A DNA stretch of 6,228 nucleotides, taken from contig JBJOKB010000080.1 of NCBI GenBank assembly GCA_046046315.1, forward strand, positions 1-6,228, in the 5' to 3' direction. The translations under genes were made by a program, and so were the position numbers. How positions within the stretch are numbered: the stretch's first letter is position 1; each line of letters starts with the position of its first letter. The notes below the pieces were generated by a model, which saw nothing but the letters and a program-made list of their open reading frames with translations, was not told the DNA's origin and did not search any database. Below are positions 1 through 5,800 of this stretch, in pieces. This DNA is from ATZT02 sp046046315. Its GTDB lineage: Bacteria; Actinomycetota; Actinomycetes; S36-B12; UBA5976.

Positions 1-44
1 TTTGCATGATTAAAACACTCTAGCCTAAAACTTGCAAGACTTGG

Positions 45-1577
45 TTATCTATTAATTAAATCATCTCTAAATACATCTAATTGAGTATTGGCTAAATAAT
101 AAGGAATTACGCGGTAAGAAAACACATTTGTCGGTCTTACTAAAATTCTTGATGCCACACCGTTTGGCAAAACTGTGCTAGAGACACCATTAGCAAAAGT
201 TCCTCTTTGCTGATCTAGTTTTCCGCCCCAGTTAATCAACCAAGCCCCATCTTCTAATTCTCTTGCTGTTCCGCAACAAGAAGAAATACTTTGGCTGGAG
301 CCCGTAACAACTTGGGTAATTTTTGCCTTCATATTTTTTTCATCAATTTTAAATGTTAAAACTCTAGGATTTCTGTTTGAAGTTGTGCCGTTATCAAAAA
401 TACTCACTTCGCCTTTTGATGTGACGCGAGCATCGTGTTGGCCTGAGAGTAAATGATTCAAATCAATTGTGTTATTTGATTGATTAAATGCGCCATATTC
501 ATTAACTACATCCAGATCGTATTTAGTCTTTCCATGGCCACCTAATTTCCAAATAAGTTCTCCATCAGAAATCCTCATTTTGTGTACAGCATCAAGGTGG
601 CGGGAGGAAATTATTACCGAATCTCCTGCAATTTCGACAGAATTGGAGTGAATTACATCTACTGGCGCGGCACCTGGATTGTAATAGGCAGGTTGATTGG
701 TGGCTATCTCTTCAATATTGATTCGATCTAATAAGGAATATTTAAATTTTTCGGTTCCATCCACATTTAAAAATACGATTTCAGAATCAAGTACTTCAAT
801 TCCTTTAGGAATTCCTATTTTACTTAAATCAACATCGATTCTTTTGGCATATCTGATTCCTACAGCTTCCCCATTTGGAAATACTTCTAAATCATGAAAG
901 TCTAAAGTTCCTTCAGCATTTAAGTTCTGAGCACCTGTGTATGACTTTTCAACTTTATGAGTCAATAAGTTATAAACCATATATTCACCATCGCTAGAAA
1001 ACACTCCAGCTGGTTTTTTTGAACCAACAAATAAAACTTTATTGCCACCTTCAATTAATTTAGGATCTCTTAGATAAACAAAACCTTCTTTAGCTAAAGG
1101 CTTAGAATTTGTTGCCATCCACCAAATAGGAGTTCCTAAGGAATCTCGCAAAACAATTGTGCCGTTGTATTGATCATTTACCTGGCCTGCGATGACAATT
1201 GTGTCCATCAAATTAAATTCTTTTCGCTTACCATCAGCATTCGTTATAGATATTGGTGAAACTCTCTTATCGACACATGTTAAATAATATTTTTTGTTAA
1301 AGATACCCATGTAAGAAATTGATATTTCAGTGATTGGTCCTTTTTCAATAATTTTAGAATTTAGATTTGGGTTGATTTCCATCTTTGAATTATTATCGTC
1401 ACAGTTATCTAATGCGTAATTCTCAACTTTTGGATTAAATTTTGGATAAACTTTTTTAGAGAAAATTATTGAATTATTGTCCAGAAATCGTTCTGTCTGA
1501 AAATTAAAAGCAAAATATCCAAAGAAGGCAAGAAAGAGACCAATAAGAATTATGAATTTTGGAATTTTTAACTTCAT
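45..1577 (-). CDS. Arylsulfotransferase-like membrane-anchored protein
   Basis: The 510-residue product resembles the PAPS-independent arylsulfotransferase (ASST) family, beta-propeller enzymes that move a sulfuryl group from one phenolic ester to another through a histidine. A basic N-terminus and a hydrophobic stretch (about residues 8-25) suggest an uncleaved signal anchor, with the rest outside the membrane. Family-like motifs are DFHD (His228), HSNS (His310), SSRH (Arg326) and GQHD (His381). In order they match the His/His/Arg/His active site described for E. coli AssT; this mapping is by eye. Four cysteines (59, 101, 434, 435) could form disulfides. The frame also opens at a GTG one codon upstream (1580), but ATG 1577 is preferred because TATAAT lies six bases before it and no good ribosome-binding site is present. 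The gene is alone on its strand after tRNA-Lys. The substrate is unknown; a non-enzymatic propeller is the main alternative. Confidence 0.8.
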   Translation of the reverse strand: MKLKIPKFIILIGLFLAFFGYFAFNFQTERFLDNNSIIFSKKVYPKFNPKVENYALDNCDDNNSKMEINPNLNSKIIEKGPITEISISYMGIFNKKYYLTCVDKRVSPISITNADGKRKEFNLMDTIVIAGQVNDQYNGTIVLRDSLGTPIWWMATNSKPLAKEGFVYLRDPKLIEGGNKVLFVGSKKPAGVFSSDGEYMVYNLLTHKVEKSYTGAQNLNAEGTLDFHDLEVFPNGEAVGIRYAKRIDVDLSKIGIPKGIEVLDSEIVFLNVDGTEKFKYSLLDRINIEEIATNQPAYYNPGAAPVDVIHSNSVEIAGDSVIISSRHLDAVHKMRISDGELIWKLGGHGKTKYDLDVVNEYGAFNQSNNTIDLNHLLSGQHDARVTSKGEVSIFDNGTTSNRNPRVLTFKIDEKNMKAKITQVVTGSSQSISSCCGTARELEDGAWLINWGGKLDQQRGTFANGVSSTVLPNGVASRILVRPTNVFSYRVIPYYLANTQLDVFRDDLINR

Positions 1578-1583
1578 CACCTA

Positions 1584-1612
1584 ATTATATTTAAAAAAAA
1601 AATAGAAATGTC
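1584..1612 (-). promoter_or_regulatory. Probable leaderless promoter of the arylsulfotransferase-like gene
   Basis: On the minus strand a perfect -10 hexamer TATAAT (1589-1584) lies six bases before the ATG, so transcription should begin at or next to the start codon. Seventeen bases upstream is only a weak -35-like GACATT (1612-1607). A run of ten A (1593-1602, plus strand) fills most of the spacer. Leaderless mRNAs are common in actinobacteria; the start site is inferred from spacing. Confidence 0.55.
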
Positions 1613-1654
1613 CGAATTTAGTCTTAACGAATCCTAGGAATTTGCTAAGAATTG

Positions 1655-1727
1655 TGGGCCCTGTCGGGATCGAACCGACGACCCACAGATTAAAAGTCTG
1701 TTGCTCTACCGACTGAGCTAAAGGCCC
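1655..1727 (-). tRNA. tRNA-Lys (anticodon UUU)
   Basis: Read on the minus strand, this 73-base sequence folds as a complete cloverleaf. It has a 7-bp acceptor GGGCCTT/AGGGCCC (one G-U pair), a D arm GCTC/GAGC, an anticodon stem ACAGA/TCTGT with loop CTTTTAA (anticodon TTT at 1694-1692), and a T arm GTCGG/CCGAC with TTCGATC. The discriminator is A (1655) and no CCA is encoded. It sits 45 bases downstream of ino1 on the same strand, so read-through from that operon is possible. No tRNA-end duplication that would mark an integration site was seen within the window. Confidence 0.97.
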
Positions 1728-1730
1728 GCT

Positions 1731-1746
1731 TGACTAATGCTAGTCA
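1731..1746. repeat. Inverted repeat just upstream of tRNA-Lys
   Basis: TGACTA and TAGTCA (1731-1736 and 1741-1746) form a perfect 6-bp inverted repeat with a 4-base loop, between the ino1 stop and the 5' end of tRNA-Lys. There is no T-run after it in either direction, so it is not a normal intrinsic terminator. On the minus strand it contains TAGCAT, which could act as a -10 for the tRNA ten bases before its 5' end. A processing hairpin in an ino1-tRNA transcript is an alternative. Confidence 0.4.
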
Positions 1747-1772
1747 GATTACAAATCCTGCCTAGAAACGGC

Positions 1773-2852
1773 TTATCGTTCTAGTTTGCCTGAGATAAAT
1801 AGTTCGGTGTTATCTCTTGCTTCAGAATCATCAAATTGCACCGGTGGTGATTTCATCAGATAGCTTGATGGTGAAATTAGTGCTCCACCAATTTTTCTAT
1901 CTTTTGCAATCTTGGCGCAACGAAGTGCGTCAATAATGACTCCTGCTGAATTTGGTGAATCCCAAACTTCAAGTTTGTATTCCAAATTCAATGGCACATC
2001 ACCAAAAGCGCGACCTTCAAGGCGAACATATGCCCATTTGCGATCATCTAGCCATGAAACATAATCACTTGGCCCAATATGAACGTTTCCTTTACCCATA
2101 TCGTGATCAACTTGGGAGGTAACAGCTTGAGTTTTGGAAATCTTTTTAGATTCCAAACGATCTCTTTCCAACATGTTTTTAAAATCCATGTTGCCGCCCA
2201 CGTTTAACTGCATGGTGCGATCTAATTGCACACCACGATCACCAAACAGTTTTGCTAACACGCGATGAGTAATAGTTGCACCAACTTGGGATTTAATATC
2301 ATCACCAATAATTGGCACTCCTGCATCTTTAAATTTCTTTTCCCAAACAGGATCTGAAGCAATAAATACTGGAAGTGCATTAACAAATGCAACTTGAGCA
2401 TCAATTGCGCATTGGGCATAAAACTTAGCTGCTTCTTCAGAGCCAACTGGTAAATAACAAATTAAAACATCAGCATTTGTTTCTTTCAAAACTTTCACAA
2501 CATCAACTGGTGCATCTGTTGATTCTTGAACCATTTCTTTGTAATAACGGCCAAGTCCATCAAGAGTATGACCTCGAGAAACCTTTACTCCTAAAGGTTT
2601 TACATCCGCAAATTTAATTGTGTTATTTTCACTTGCCCACATGGCATCTGCTAAATCTAAACCTACTTTTTTGCCATCAACATCAAATGCGGCAACAAAT
2701 TCAATATCTTTAATGTGATAATCACCAAGTTGCACATGCATTAGTCCTGGAACTTCTTCATTAACATTGGCGTTCTTGTAATACTCAACACCTTGAATTA
2801 ATGAATTAGCACAATTACCTAATCCAACTATTGCTACCTTTATTTTACTCAT
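1773..2852 (-). CDS. ino1: Inositol-3-phosphate synthase (Ino1)
   Basis: This cytoplasmic enzyme converts D-glucose 6-phosphate to 1D-myo-inositol 3-phosphate using bound NAD. In actinobacteria the product feeds phosphatidylinositol and mycothiol synthesis. The 359 residues match the short bacterial/actinobacterial form of the family. An N-terminal Rossmann fold opens with VAIVGLGNCANS (residues 6-17). Family signatures follow: NALPVFIASDP (158-168), GDDIKSQVGAT (183-193), LNVGGNMDFKNM (216-227), YKLEVWDSPNSAG (292-304) and SPSSYLMKSPP (327-337). No conserved region appears missing. The ATG overlaps the padR stop as ATGA (2849-2852). A GAGAGG ribosome-binding site (2866-2861) lies eight bases upstream, inside padR, so the two genes are translationally coupled. 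Regulation probably acts at the padR promoter. Confidence 0.96.
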   Translation of the reverse strand: MSKIKVAIVGLGNCANSLIQGVEYYKNANVNEEVPGLMHVQLGDYHIKDIEFVAAFDVDGKKVGLDLADAMWASENNTIKFADVKPLGVKVSRGHTLDGLGRYYKEMVQESTDAPVDVVKVLKETNADVLICYLPVGSEEAAKFYAQCAIDAQVAFVNALPVFIASDPVWEKKFKDAGVPIIGDDIKSQVGATITHRVLAKLFGDRGVQLDRTMQLNVGGNMDFKNMLERDRLESKKISKTQAVTSQVDHDMGKGNVHIGPSDYVSWLDDRKWAYVRLEGRAFGDVPLNLEYKLEVWDSPNSAGVIIDALRCAKIAKDRKIGGALISPSSYLMKSPPVQFDDSEARDNTELFISGKLER

Positions 2853-3394
2853 GCTTGCTTCCTCTCACTAGATATTAATTCGTCAATCCATTTCAATTCA
2901 CTTTCAACAGAATCCAAATTATGGTTCTGAAGTTTTAGGGTGTATTGATCCATTTGTTTTTCTGTTCTTTCGATTTGAGATTCAAGTAATGCCACACGTT
3001 CTTGCAAACGAGCACGACGACCTTGCAAAATTTGTAATCTCACGGCAGAAGCAGTTTTTGCAAAGAAAGCAAAATAAGTTAAGAAGTTTTCATCATCCCA
3101 AGATTCAGGTCCTGCTTCTTTTAAGAGTGTGGCAAATTTATCTTTTCCAGTTTTAGTAATTTTGTAGGAAATACGAGCTCTTCTGGTTAAACCAATTTCT
3201 GATTCTTGCGCATCTTCGTCAATAAAACCTAATGATTGCAATCTTCTTAATTCTGGATATAAAGATCCATAAGAAATAGCTGAAAGAGGTCCAAGAGTTA
3301 GAGACACTCTTTTACGCAGTTCATAACCATGCAGTGGCCCTTGAGACAGCAGTCCTAAAACCACAAGCTCTAGGGAAGTATTTTTCTTGGCCAT
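2849..3394 (-). CDS. PadR-family transcriptional regulator
   Basis: The 181-residue protein has the PadR layout. An N-terminal winged helix-turn-helix (about 8-90) carries LELVVLGLLSQGPLHGYEL (8-26), SYGSLYPELRRLQSLGFI (41-58) and RISYKITKTGK (74-84). A helical dimerisation region (about 115-175) is rich in Glu, Arg and Gln and likely forms a coiled coil. PadR proteins usually repress neighbouring genes. This one is the first gene of the ino1 operon and overlaps it by four bases; a PadR-type gene next to ino1 is also found in mycobacteria. The start ATG (3394) has AAAGGA (3414-3409) at a rather long 14-base spacing, and no better in-frame start is visible. A paired GATATATC element lies 24 bases upstream and is the best candidate operator. 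The effector is unknown; inositol or a phosphorylated form is only a guess. Confidence 0.9.
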   Translation of the reverse strand: MAKKNTSLELVVLGLLSQGPLHGYELRKRVSLTLGPLSAISYGSLYPELRRLQSLGFIDEDAQESEIGLTRRARISYKITKTGKDKFATLLKEAGPESWDDENFLTYFAFFAKTASAVRLQILQGRRARLQERVALLESQIERTEKQMDQYTLKLQNHNLDSVESELKWIDELISSERKQA

Positions 3395-3417
3395 TTGTTG
3401 AGCGCCAATCCTTTGCA

Positions 3418-3438
3418 GATATATCGAATAGATATATC
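3418..3438. promoter_or_regulatory. Candidate PadR operator: paired GATATATC
   Basis: Two copies of the self-complementary octamer GATATATC (3418-3425 and 3431-3438) are separated by GAATA. This gives both a direct and an inverted repeat with centres 13 bases apart, lying 24-44 bases before the padR start codon. A symmetric AT-rich site there suits a dimeric winged-helix repressor controlling its own operon. No convincing -35/-10 pair could be placed, so the site may overlap the core promoter. PadR binding is inferred from position. Confidence 0.6.
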
Positions 3439-3444
3439 AAAATA

Positions 3445-3464
3445 GCAGGTAGTCCTGCCTTTTT
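3445..3464 (+). terminator. Small hairpin with T-run between padR and tRNA-Glu
   Basis: GCAGG (3445-3449) and CCTGC (3454-3458) form a 5-bp stem with loop TAGT, followed on the plus strand by C and five T. This has the form of a weak intrinsic terminator. No plus-strand gene precedes it, so it could stop antisense transcription leaving padR, or be part of the divergent control region. The short stem makes the call weak. Confidence 0.25.
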
Positions 3465-3496
3465 ACTAGATGCACTTGTGATTGGTGGGAATGGGT

Positions 3497-3525
3497 TTGC
3501 GTACACTTAAGTGCTCACCTAAAAA
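3497..3525 (+). promoter_or_regulatory. Possible promoter of the tRNA Glu-Asp-Phe cluster
   Basis: TTGCGT (3497-3502) and TAAAAA (3520-3525) are separated by 17 bases and would start transcription about 30 bases before tRNA-Glu. The -10 lies inside the left arm of the 3515-3539 palindrome, and CACTTAAGTG fills part of the spacer. Both hexamers are only partial matches to consensus. Confidence 0.3.
3504..3513. repeat. 10-bp palindrome CACTTAAGTG
   Basis: CACTTAAGTG is a perfect palindrome one base before the larger 3515-3539 palindrome. It falls in the spacer of the possible tRNA-cluster promoter. Its function is unknown; it may be an operator or chance. Confidence 0.4.
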
Positions 3526-3539
3526 TTATTTTTAGGTGA
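3515..3539. repeat. 25-bp perfect palindrome upstream of tRNA-Glu
   Basis: The arms TCACCTAAAAAT and ATTTTTAGGTGA are perfectly complementary around a single central T (3527), giving up to 12 bp of symmetry. It ends 22 bases before tRNA-Glu. No T-run follows in either direction beyond the arms, so it does not look like a simple terminator. It could be a regulator-binding site on the tRNA promoter or a hairpin in the 5' leader. The symmetry is seen directly; the function is unknown. Confidence 0.55.
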
Positions 3540-3561
3540 AAAAGCGGCCTAATTAGATCAG

Positions 3562-3634
3562 GCCCCTGTCGTCCAGTGGCCTAGGACGCCGCCCTTTCAC
3601 GGCGGTAACGCGGGTTCGAATCCCGTCGGGGGTA
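3562..3634 (+). tRNA. tRNA-Glu (anticodon UUC)
   Basis: This 73-base cloverleaf has acceptor GCCCCTG/CGGGGGT (G-U pairs at 1-72 and 6-67) and anticodon stem CCGCC/GGCGG with loop CTTTCAC (anticodon TTC). The T arm is GCGGG/CCCGT with TTCGAAT. The discriminator is A (3634) and CCA is not encoded. The G1-U72 pair and GTA ending match my recollection of actinobacterial tRNA-Glu. It is the first gene of a three-tRNA plus-strand cluster. Confidence 0.97.
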
Positions 3635-3666
3635 CGTTGCACTAACAAGCAATAAAGAAATAGCAA

Positions 3667-3740
3667 GGCCCAGTAGCGCAGTTGGTTAGCGCGCCGCCCT
3701 GTCACGGCGGAGGTCGCGGGTTCAAGTCCCGTCTGGGTCG
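3667..3740 (+). tRNA. tRNA-Asp (anticodon GUC)
   Basis: This 74-base cloverleaf has acceptor GGCCCAG/CTGGGTC, D arm GCGC/GCGC and anticodon stem CCGCC/GGCGG with loop CTGTCAC (anticodon GTC). The T arm is GCGGG/CCCGT with TTCAAGT. The discriminator is G (3740), as expected for tRNA-Asp, and no CCA is encoded. It lies 32 bases after tRNA-Glu and is probably co-transcribed with it. Confidence 0.97.
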
Positions 3741-3787
3741 CTTAAATTCGGCAAATTAGTTTTTTAAATTTGTTTGCCGCATTTAAG
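3741..3787 (+). repeat. Hairpin filling the tRNA-Asp to tRNA-Phe spacer
   Basis: CTTAAAT (3741-3747) pairs with ATTTAAG (3781-3787), and CGGCAAA (3749-3755) pairs with TTTGCCG (3773-3779). A single T-C mismatch separates the two 7-bp stems, and the loop is AT-rich with six T. The stem starts at the base after the tRNA-Asp discriminator and its last base is the first base of tRNA-Phe, so it occupies the whole spacer. In the precursor RNA it would hold the two tRNAs side by side, suggesting a processing structure. An attenuator is less likely because no T-run follows. Confidence 0.65.
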
Positions 3788-3860
3788 GCCAGGTAGCTCA
3801 GTCGGTACGAGCGACCGCCTGAAAAGCGGTAGGTCACCGGTTCGATCCCGGTCCTGGCCA
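3787..3860 (+). tRNA. tRNA-Phe (anticodon GAA)
   Basis: This 74-base cloverleaf has acceptor GGCCAGG/CCTGGCC, D arm GCTC/GAGC and anticodon stem ACCGC/GCGGT with loop CTGAAAA (anticodon GAA). The T arm is ACCGG/CCGGT with TTCGATC. The discriminator is A (3860) and CCA is not encoded. A five-T run (3863-3867) follows directly and may end the cluster's transcript. The next gene is read on the opposite strand and stops only 14 bases away. Confidence 0.97.
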
Positions 3861-3874
3861 CATTTTTAATTAAT

Positions 3875-4342
3875 TTAGATAACTTCCAAAATATTATCGC
3901 CGTCAATTGTTACATTAATTTTCTTCAAACTTTTTTGAGTTGGTCCACTTATTGCATTTCCATCATTAGCTTCATAAGTCGCTCCATGACAAGGACAAAT
4001 TAATTTATTTTGTGCTAAATCAAAATCAACTGAACAACCTTCATGAGTACAAATTCTTGAAAGTGCGTAAACTTTTTCATCTTTGGTTTTAAACAAAATT
4101 GCGTCTGTGCCATCATTGGCTTTGAAGTTAAAACCTTCTCCAACTTTTAATGAAGATAATTGTGCAATTACGGAACCCGTATTTGTCATTTGTGATTCAG
4201 GTGAAACAACATCTTCTGGAGAAGTTTCGGGTTGAGTTGAAGTTTCAGCACTTGATCCAGTCACAGCTTTGGTGCAAGCTGCAACAACAAAAGAAACAAA
4301 TCCTAATAAAGTTAGCTTTAAAATATTTCTTCTATTTTTCAT
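3875..4342 (-). CDS. Exported Rieske [2Fe-2S] lipoprotein
   Basis: The 155-residue product is a small Rieske protein. The cluster motifs are C98-T-H100-E-G-C103 and C116-P-C118-H119-G. Known family chemistry makes C98, H100, C116 and H119 the cluster ligands and C103-C118 the stabilising disulfide. The N-terminus NRRNILK resembles a twin-arginine motif. It is followed by a hydrophobic stretch and a lipobox VAAC with Cys23, predicting Tat export of the folded protein and lipid anchoring outside the membrane. A Ser/Thr/Pro/Glu-rich linker (about 30-55) tethers the domain. The start ATG is two bases after the upstream stop, with AAAAGG (4358-4353) as ribosome-binding site, so the gene is coupled to the flavoprotein gene. 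No cytochrome bc or oxygenase subunit is in the window, so its redox partner is unknown. Confidence 0.9.
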   Translation of the reverse strand: MKNRRNILKLTLLGFVSFVVAACTKAVTGSSAETSTQPETSPEDVVSPESQMTNTGSVIAQLSSLKVGEGFNFKANDGTDAILFKTKDEKVYALSRICTHEGCSVDFDLAQNKLICPCHGATYEANDGNAISGPTQKSLKKINVTIDGDNILEVI

Positions 4343-4344
4343 GT

Positions 4345-5772
4345 TTATAAAACCTTTTGCGGAATACCACTTAATAATCGTTCAACAACTTCTTTAGCAG
4401 ACCAACCACTTGGGTGAGTTTTTAACATATCTTCAACGTCACTTGTTGTGGAACCTAAAGTCAATAATGGTGCTTCCTTGTAACCATCTGGTCTTTCTTG
4501 GCCTAAACCAACAGCAGCTAACAAGCCATTACACAAACACATTCTGCCTGCTAATTCTTTTTCTTCACCACGTTTTTTCAAAAATGCAGCTTCTGGTTCT
4601 GCAGCACAGGTGTAGGTTGCTTTTCCAGTTTCATCTAATTTTGAAGATCTTAAATAACCAAGATCGCATAATCTTGGGCGTGCTTTATAAACAGATTCTT
4701 CACCAATTGTTCCTGGCAATTCCACAACTTTAAAAGGAAAACCGGTTGGAGAAGCTCTGTGATCTGTTCTAACTTTGAGATTTCCTTTGCGTGCAGCATC
4801 TAACATTTGTTCTCTGTATTTTGGTAATAAACCTGAATCATTACTTAAAGCAAATAGTGTTCCAACTTGCACACCTTCTGCTCCTAATGCAAAAGCTTCT
4901 TTAACAGATTCTGGTGTTGATCTTCCTCCTGCTAACCAGAAAGGTAAACCAACAGCTTTCATTTTTTCAAAATTAACTTCATCTAATGGACCAAATCCAG
5001 ATTCAGTTTCAACTTTTCTTCTAGGCGGAGCATTGTGTCCACCTGCTTTCCAATGTTCAACAATGAAACCATCAGGTCTAGTGACATCGTTTCTTGCTAA
5101 ATAAGAAGCTAAAACTTCTGCGGTAATAATTGCTAAAAACATTGGACGTTTTAATTTAGGTGCTGCGCCAAAAGATTCTTGCGGATCAAAAGTTAAAGTT
5201 GGTGCAGCCATTCCACTTGGTCTTTCACTATCAACACTTAATGTTCCAGGTTTGCCATCAGCAAAGTCTCTAATTATTTTTGGGATTTCTCTAGGAATTC
5301 CAGCACCCATTAATACTGCATCAACGCCTGCGAGCATTGCTCCATAAAGTGCAGCAGGAGTTGCAGTTTGTAATTTTTCTAAAAAGTTAATTCCAACTTT
5401 GCCATTATTTGCTTGTTTGGCTAACCAAACTTCCACAAAATTTGCAGCAACAACTAATTGATCATGTTCGGTATGTGCATTTAAACTAATGCGTCTCATT
5501 GGTCGATATGGTTCACCTTTTCTTCCTTCAGGTAAAAACCATTTTTCTAAAATGTGTTTACTTACTTCTGGGTAAGGAAAATGTTTTAATGCTTCTCGCA
5601 TATGCCCACCGGCATCACCATCTTGAAGTCGTCTGGCTACAACTGATTCCAAAGCTGTTCCAGATACAACGCCAAGTTGTCCGCACTTTGCTACTTCTTT
5701 TGCTAAACCCCAGGAAGAAACTGCAGCACCCATGCCACCTTGAATGATGGAGGGAAGTCCCAGAGCTGCCAT
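4345..5772 (-). CDS. Nitronate monooxygenase-like FMN flavoprotein
   Basis: The 475-residue protein belongs to the nitronate monooxygenase/2-nitropropane dioxygenase superfamily, FMN-binding TIM barrels that also include FabK-type enoyl reductases. Visible motifs are IIQGGMGAAVS (9-19), GINFLEKLQ (127-135), VLMGAGIP (153-160), EHWKAGGHNAP (239-249), FWLAGGR (278-284) and GAEGVQVGTLF (298-308). It is longer than typical members of about 320-380 residues: a C-terminal region after residue 360 carries C369, C389, C412 and C414 (CDLGYLR, TCAAEP, CLCNGL). The start is supported by AAAGGA (5787-5782) eight bases before the ATG. The Rieske lipoprotein gene begins two bases after the stop. The protein has no signal peptide, so it is likely cytoplasmic. 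The substrate cannot be read from sequence; nitronate oxidation is the family name, not a demonstrated role. Confidence 0.85.
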   Translation of the reverse strand: MAALGLPSIIQGGMGAAVSSWGLAKEVAKCGQLGVVSGTALESVVARRLQDGDAGGHMREALKHFPYPEVSKHILEKWFLPEGRKGEPYRPMRRISLNAHTEHDQLVVAANFVEVWLAKQANNGKVGINFLEKLQTATPAALYGAMLAGVDAVLMGAGIPREIPKIIRDFADGKPGTLSVDSERPSGMAAPTLTFDPQESFGAAPKLKRPMFLAIITAEVLASYLARNDVTRPDGFIVEHWKAGGHNAPPRRKVETESGFGPLDEVNFEKMKAVGLPFWLAGGRSTPESVKEAFALGAEGVQVGTLFALSNDSGLLPKYREQMLDAARKGNLKVRTDHRASPTGFPFKVVELPGTIGEESVYKARPRLCDLGYLRSSKLDETGKATYTCAAEPEAAFLKKRGEEKELAGRMCLCNGLLAAVGLGQERPDGYKEAPLLTLGSTTSDVEDMLKTHPSGWSAKEVVERLLSGIPQKVL

Positions 5773-5800
5773 TTAATTGATTCCTTTGAAATATGGGCAT

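Noticed and set aside
1..44. CTTGCAAG palindrome (31-38) after the arylsulfotransferase-like stop, considered as a terminator
   Set aside because: An 8-bp palindrome has no loop-forming spacer and only a short T-run follows on the minus strand; no gene or further signal is visible in these bases.
697..897. Plus-strand open frame of 66 codons inside the arylsulfotransferase-like gene
   Set aside because: It is antisense to a well-supported gene, has no ribosome-binding site or recognisable motif, and is expected by chance.
1605..1614. GAAATGTCCG shared with the minus strand near 6198-6207
   Set aside because: A single 10-base match in unrelated contexts is weak evidence for a common regulatory site.
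1655..1727. tRNA-Lys as an integration site for a genomic island holding the arylsulfotransferase-like gene
   Set aside because: No duplicated tRNA 3' end, integrase or mobile gene is visible; the island idea rests only on position.
2255..2446. Minus-strand open frame of 63 codons in another frame of ino1
   Set aside because: It lies wholly inside ino1, whose family motifs cover the same stretch; the frame-shifted product has no sensible motifs.
3321..3506. Minus-strand open frame of 61 codons overlapping the padR start
   Set aside because: It overlaps the padR N-terminus and the operator region and resembles no known protein.
3635..3666. TTGC/GCAA pairing in the tRNA-Glu to tRNA-Asp spacer
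   Set aside because: Four base pairs are too few to distinguish from chance, unlike the following spacer.
4410..5104. Plus-strand open frames of 107 and 109 codons
   Set aside because: Both are antisense to conserved parts of the flavoprotein and have compositions typical of reverse-frame shadows.
5499..5800. Open frames on both strands at the 5' end of the flavoprotein gene
   Set aside because: They are shadows of the QGGMG-containing N-terminus; the real start has a good AAAGGA site.
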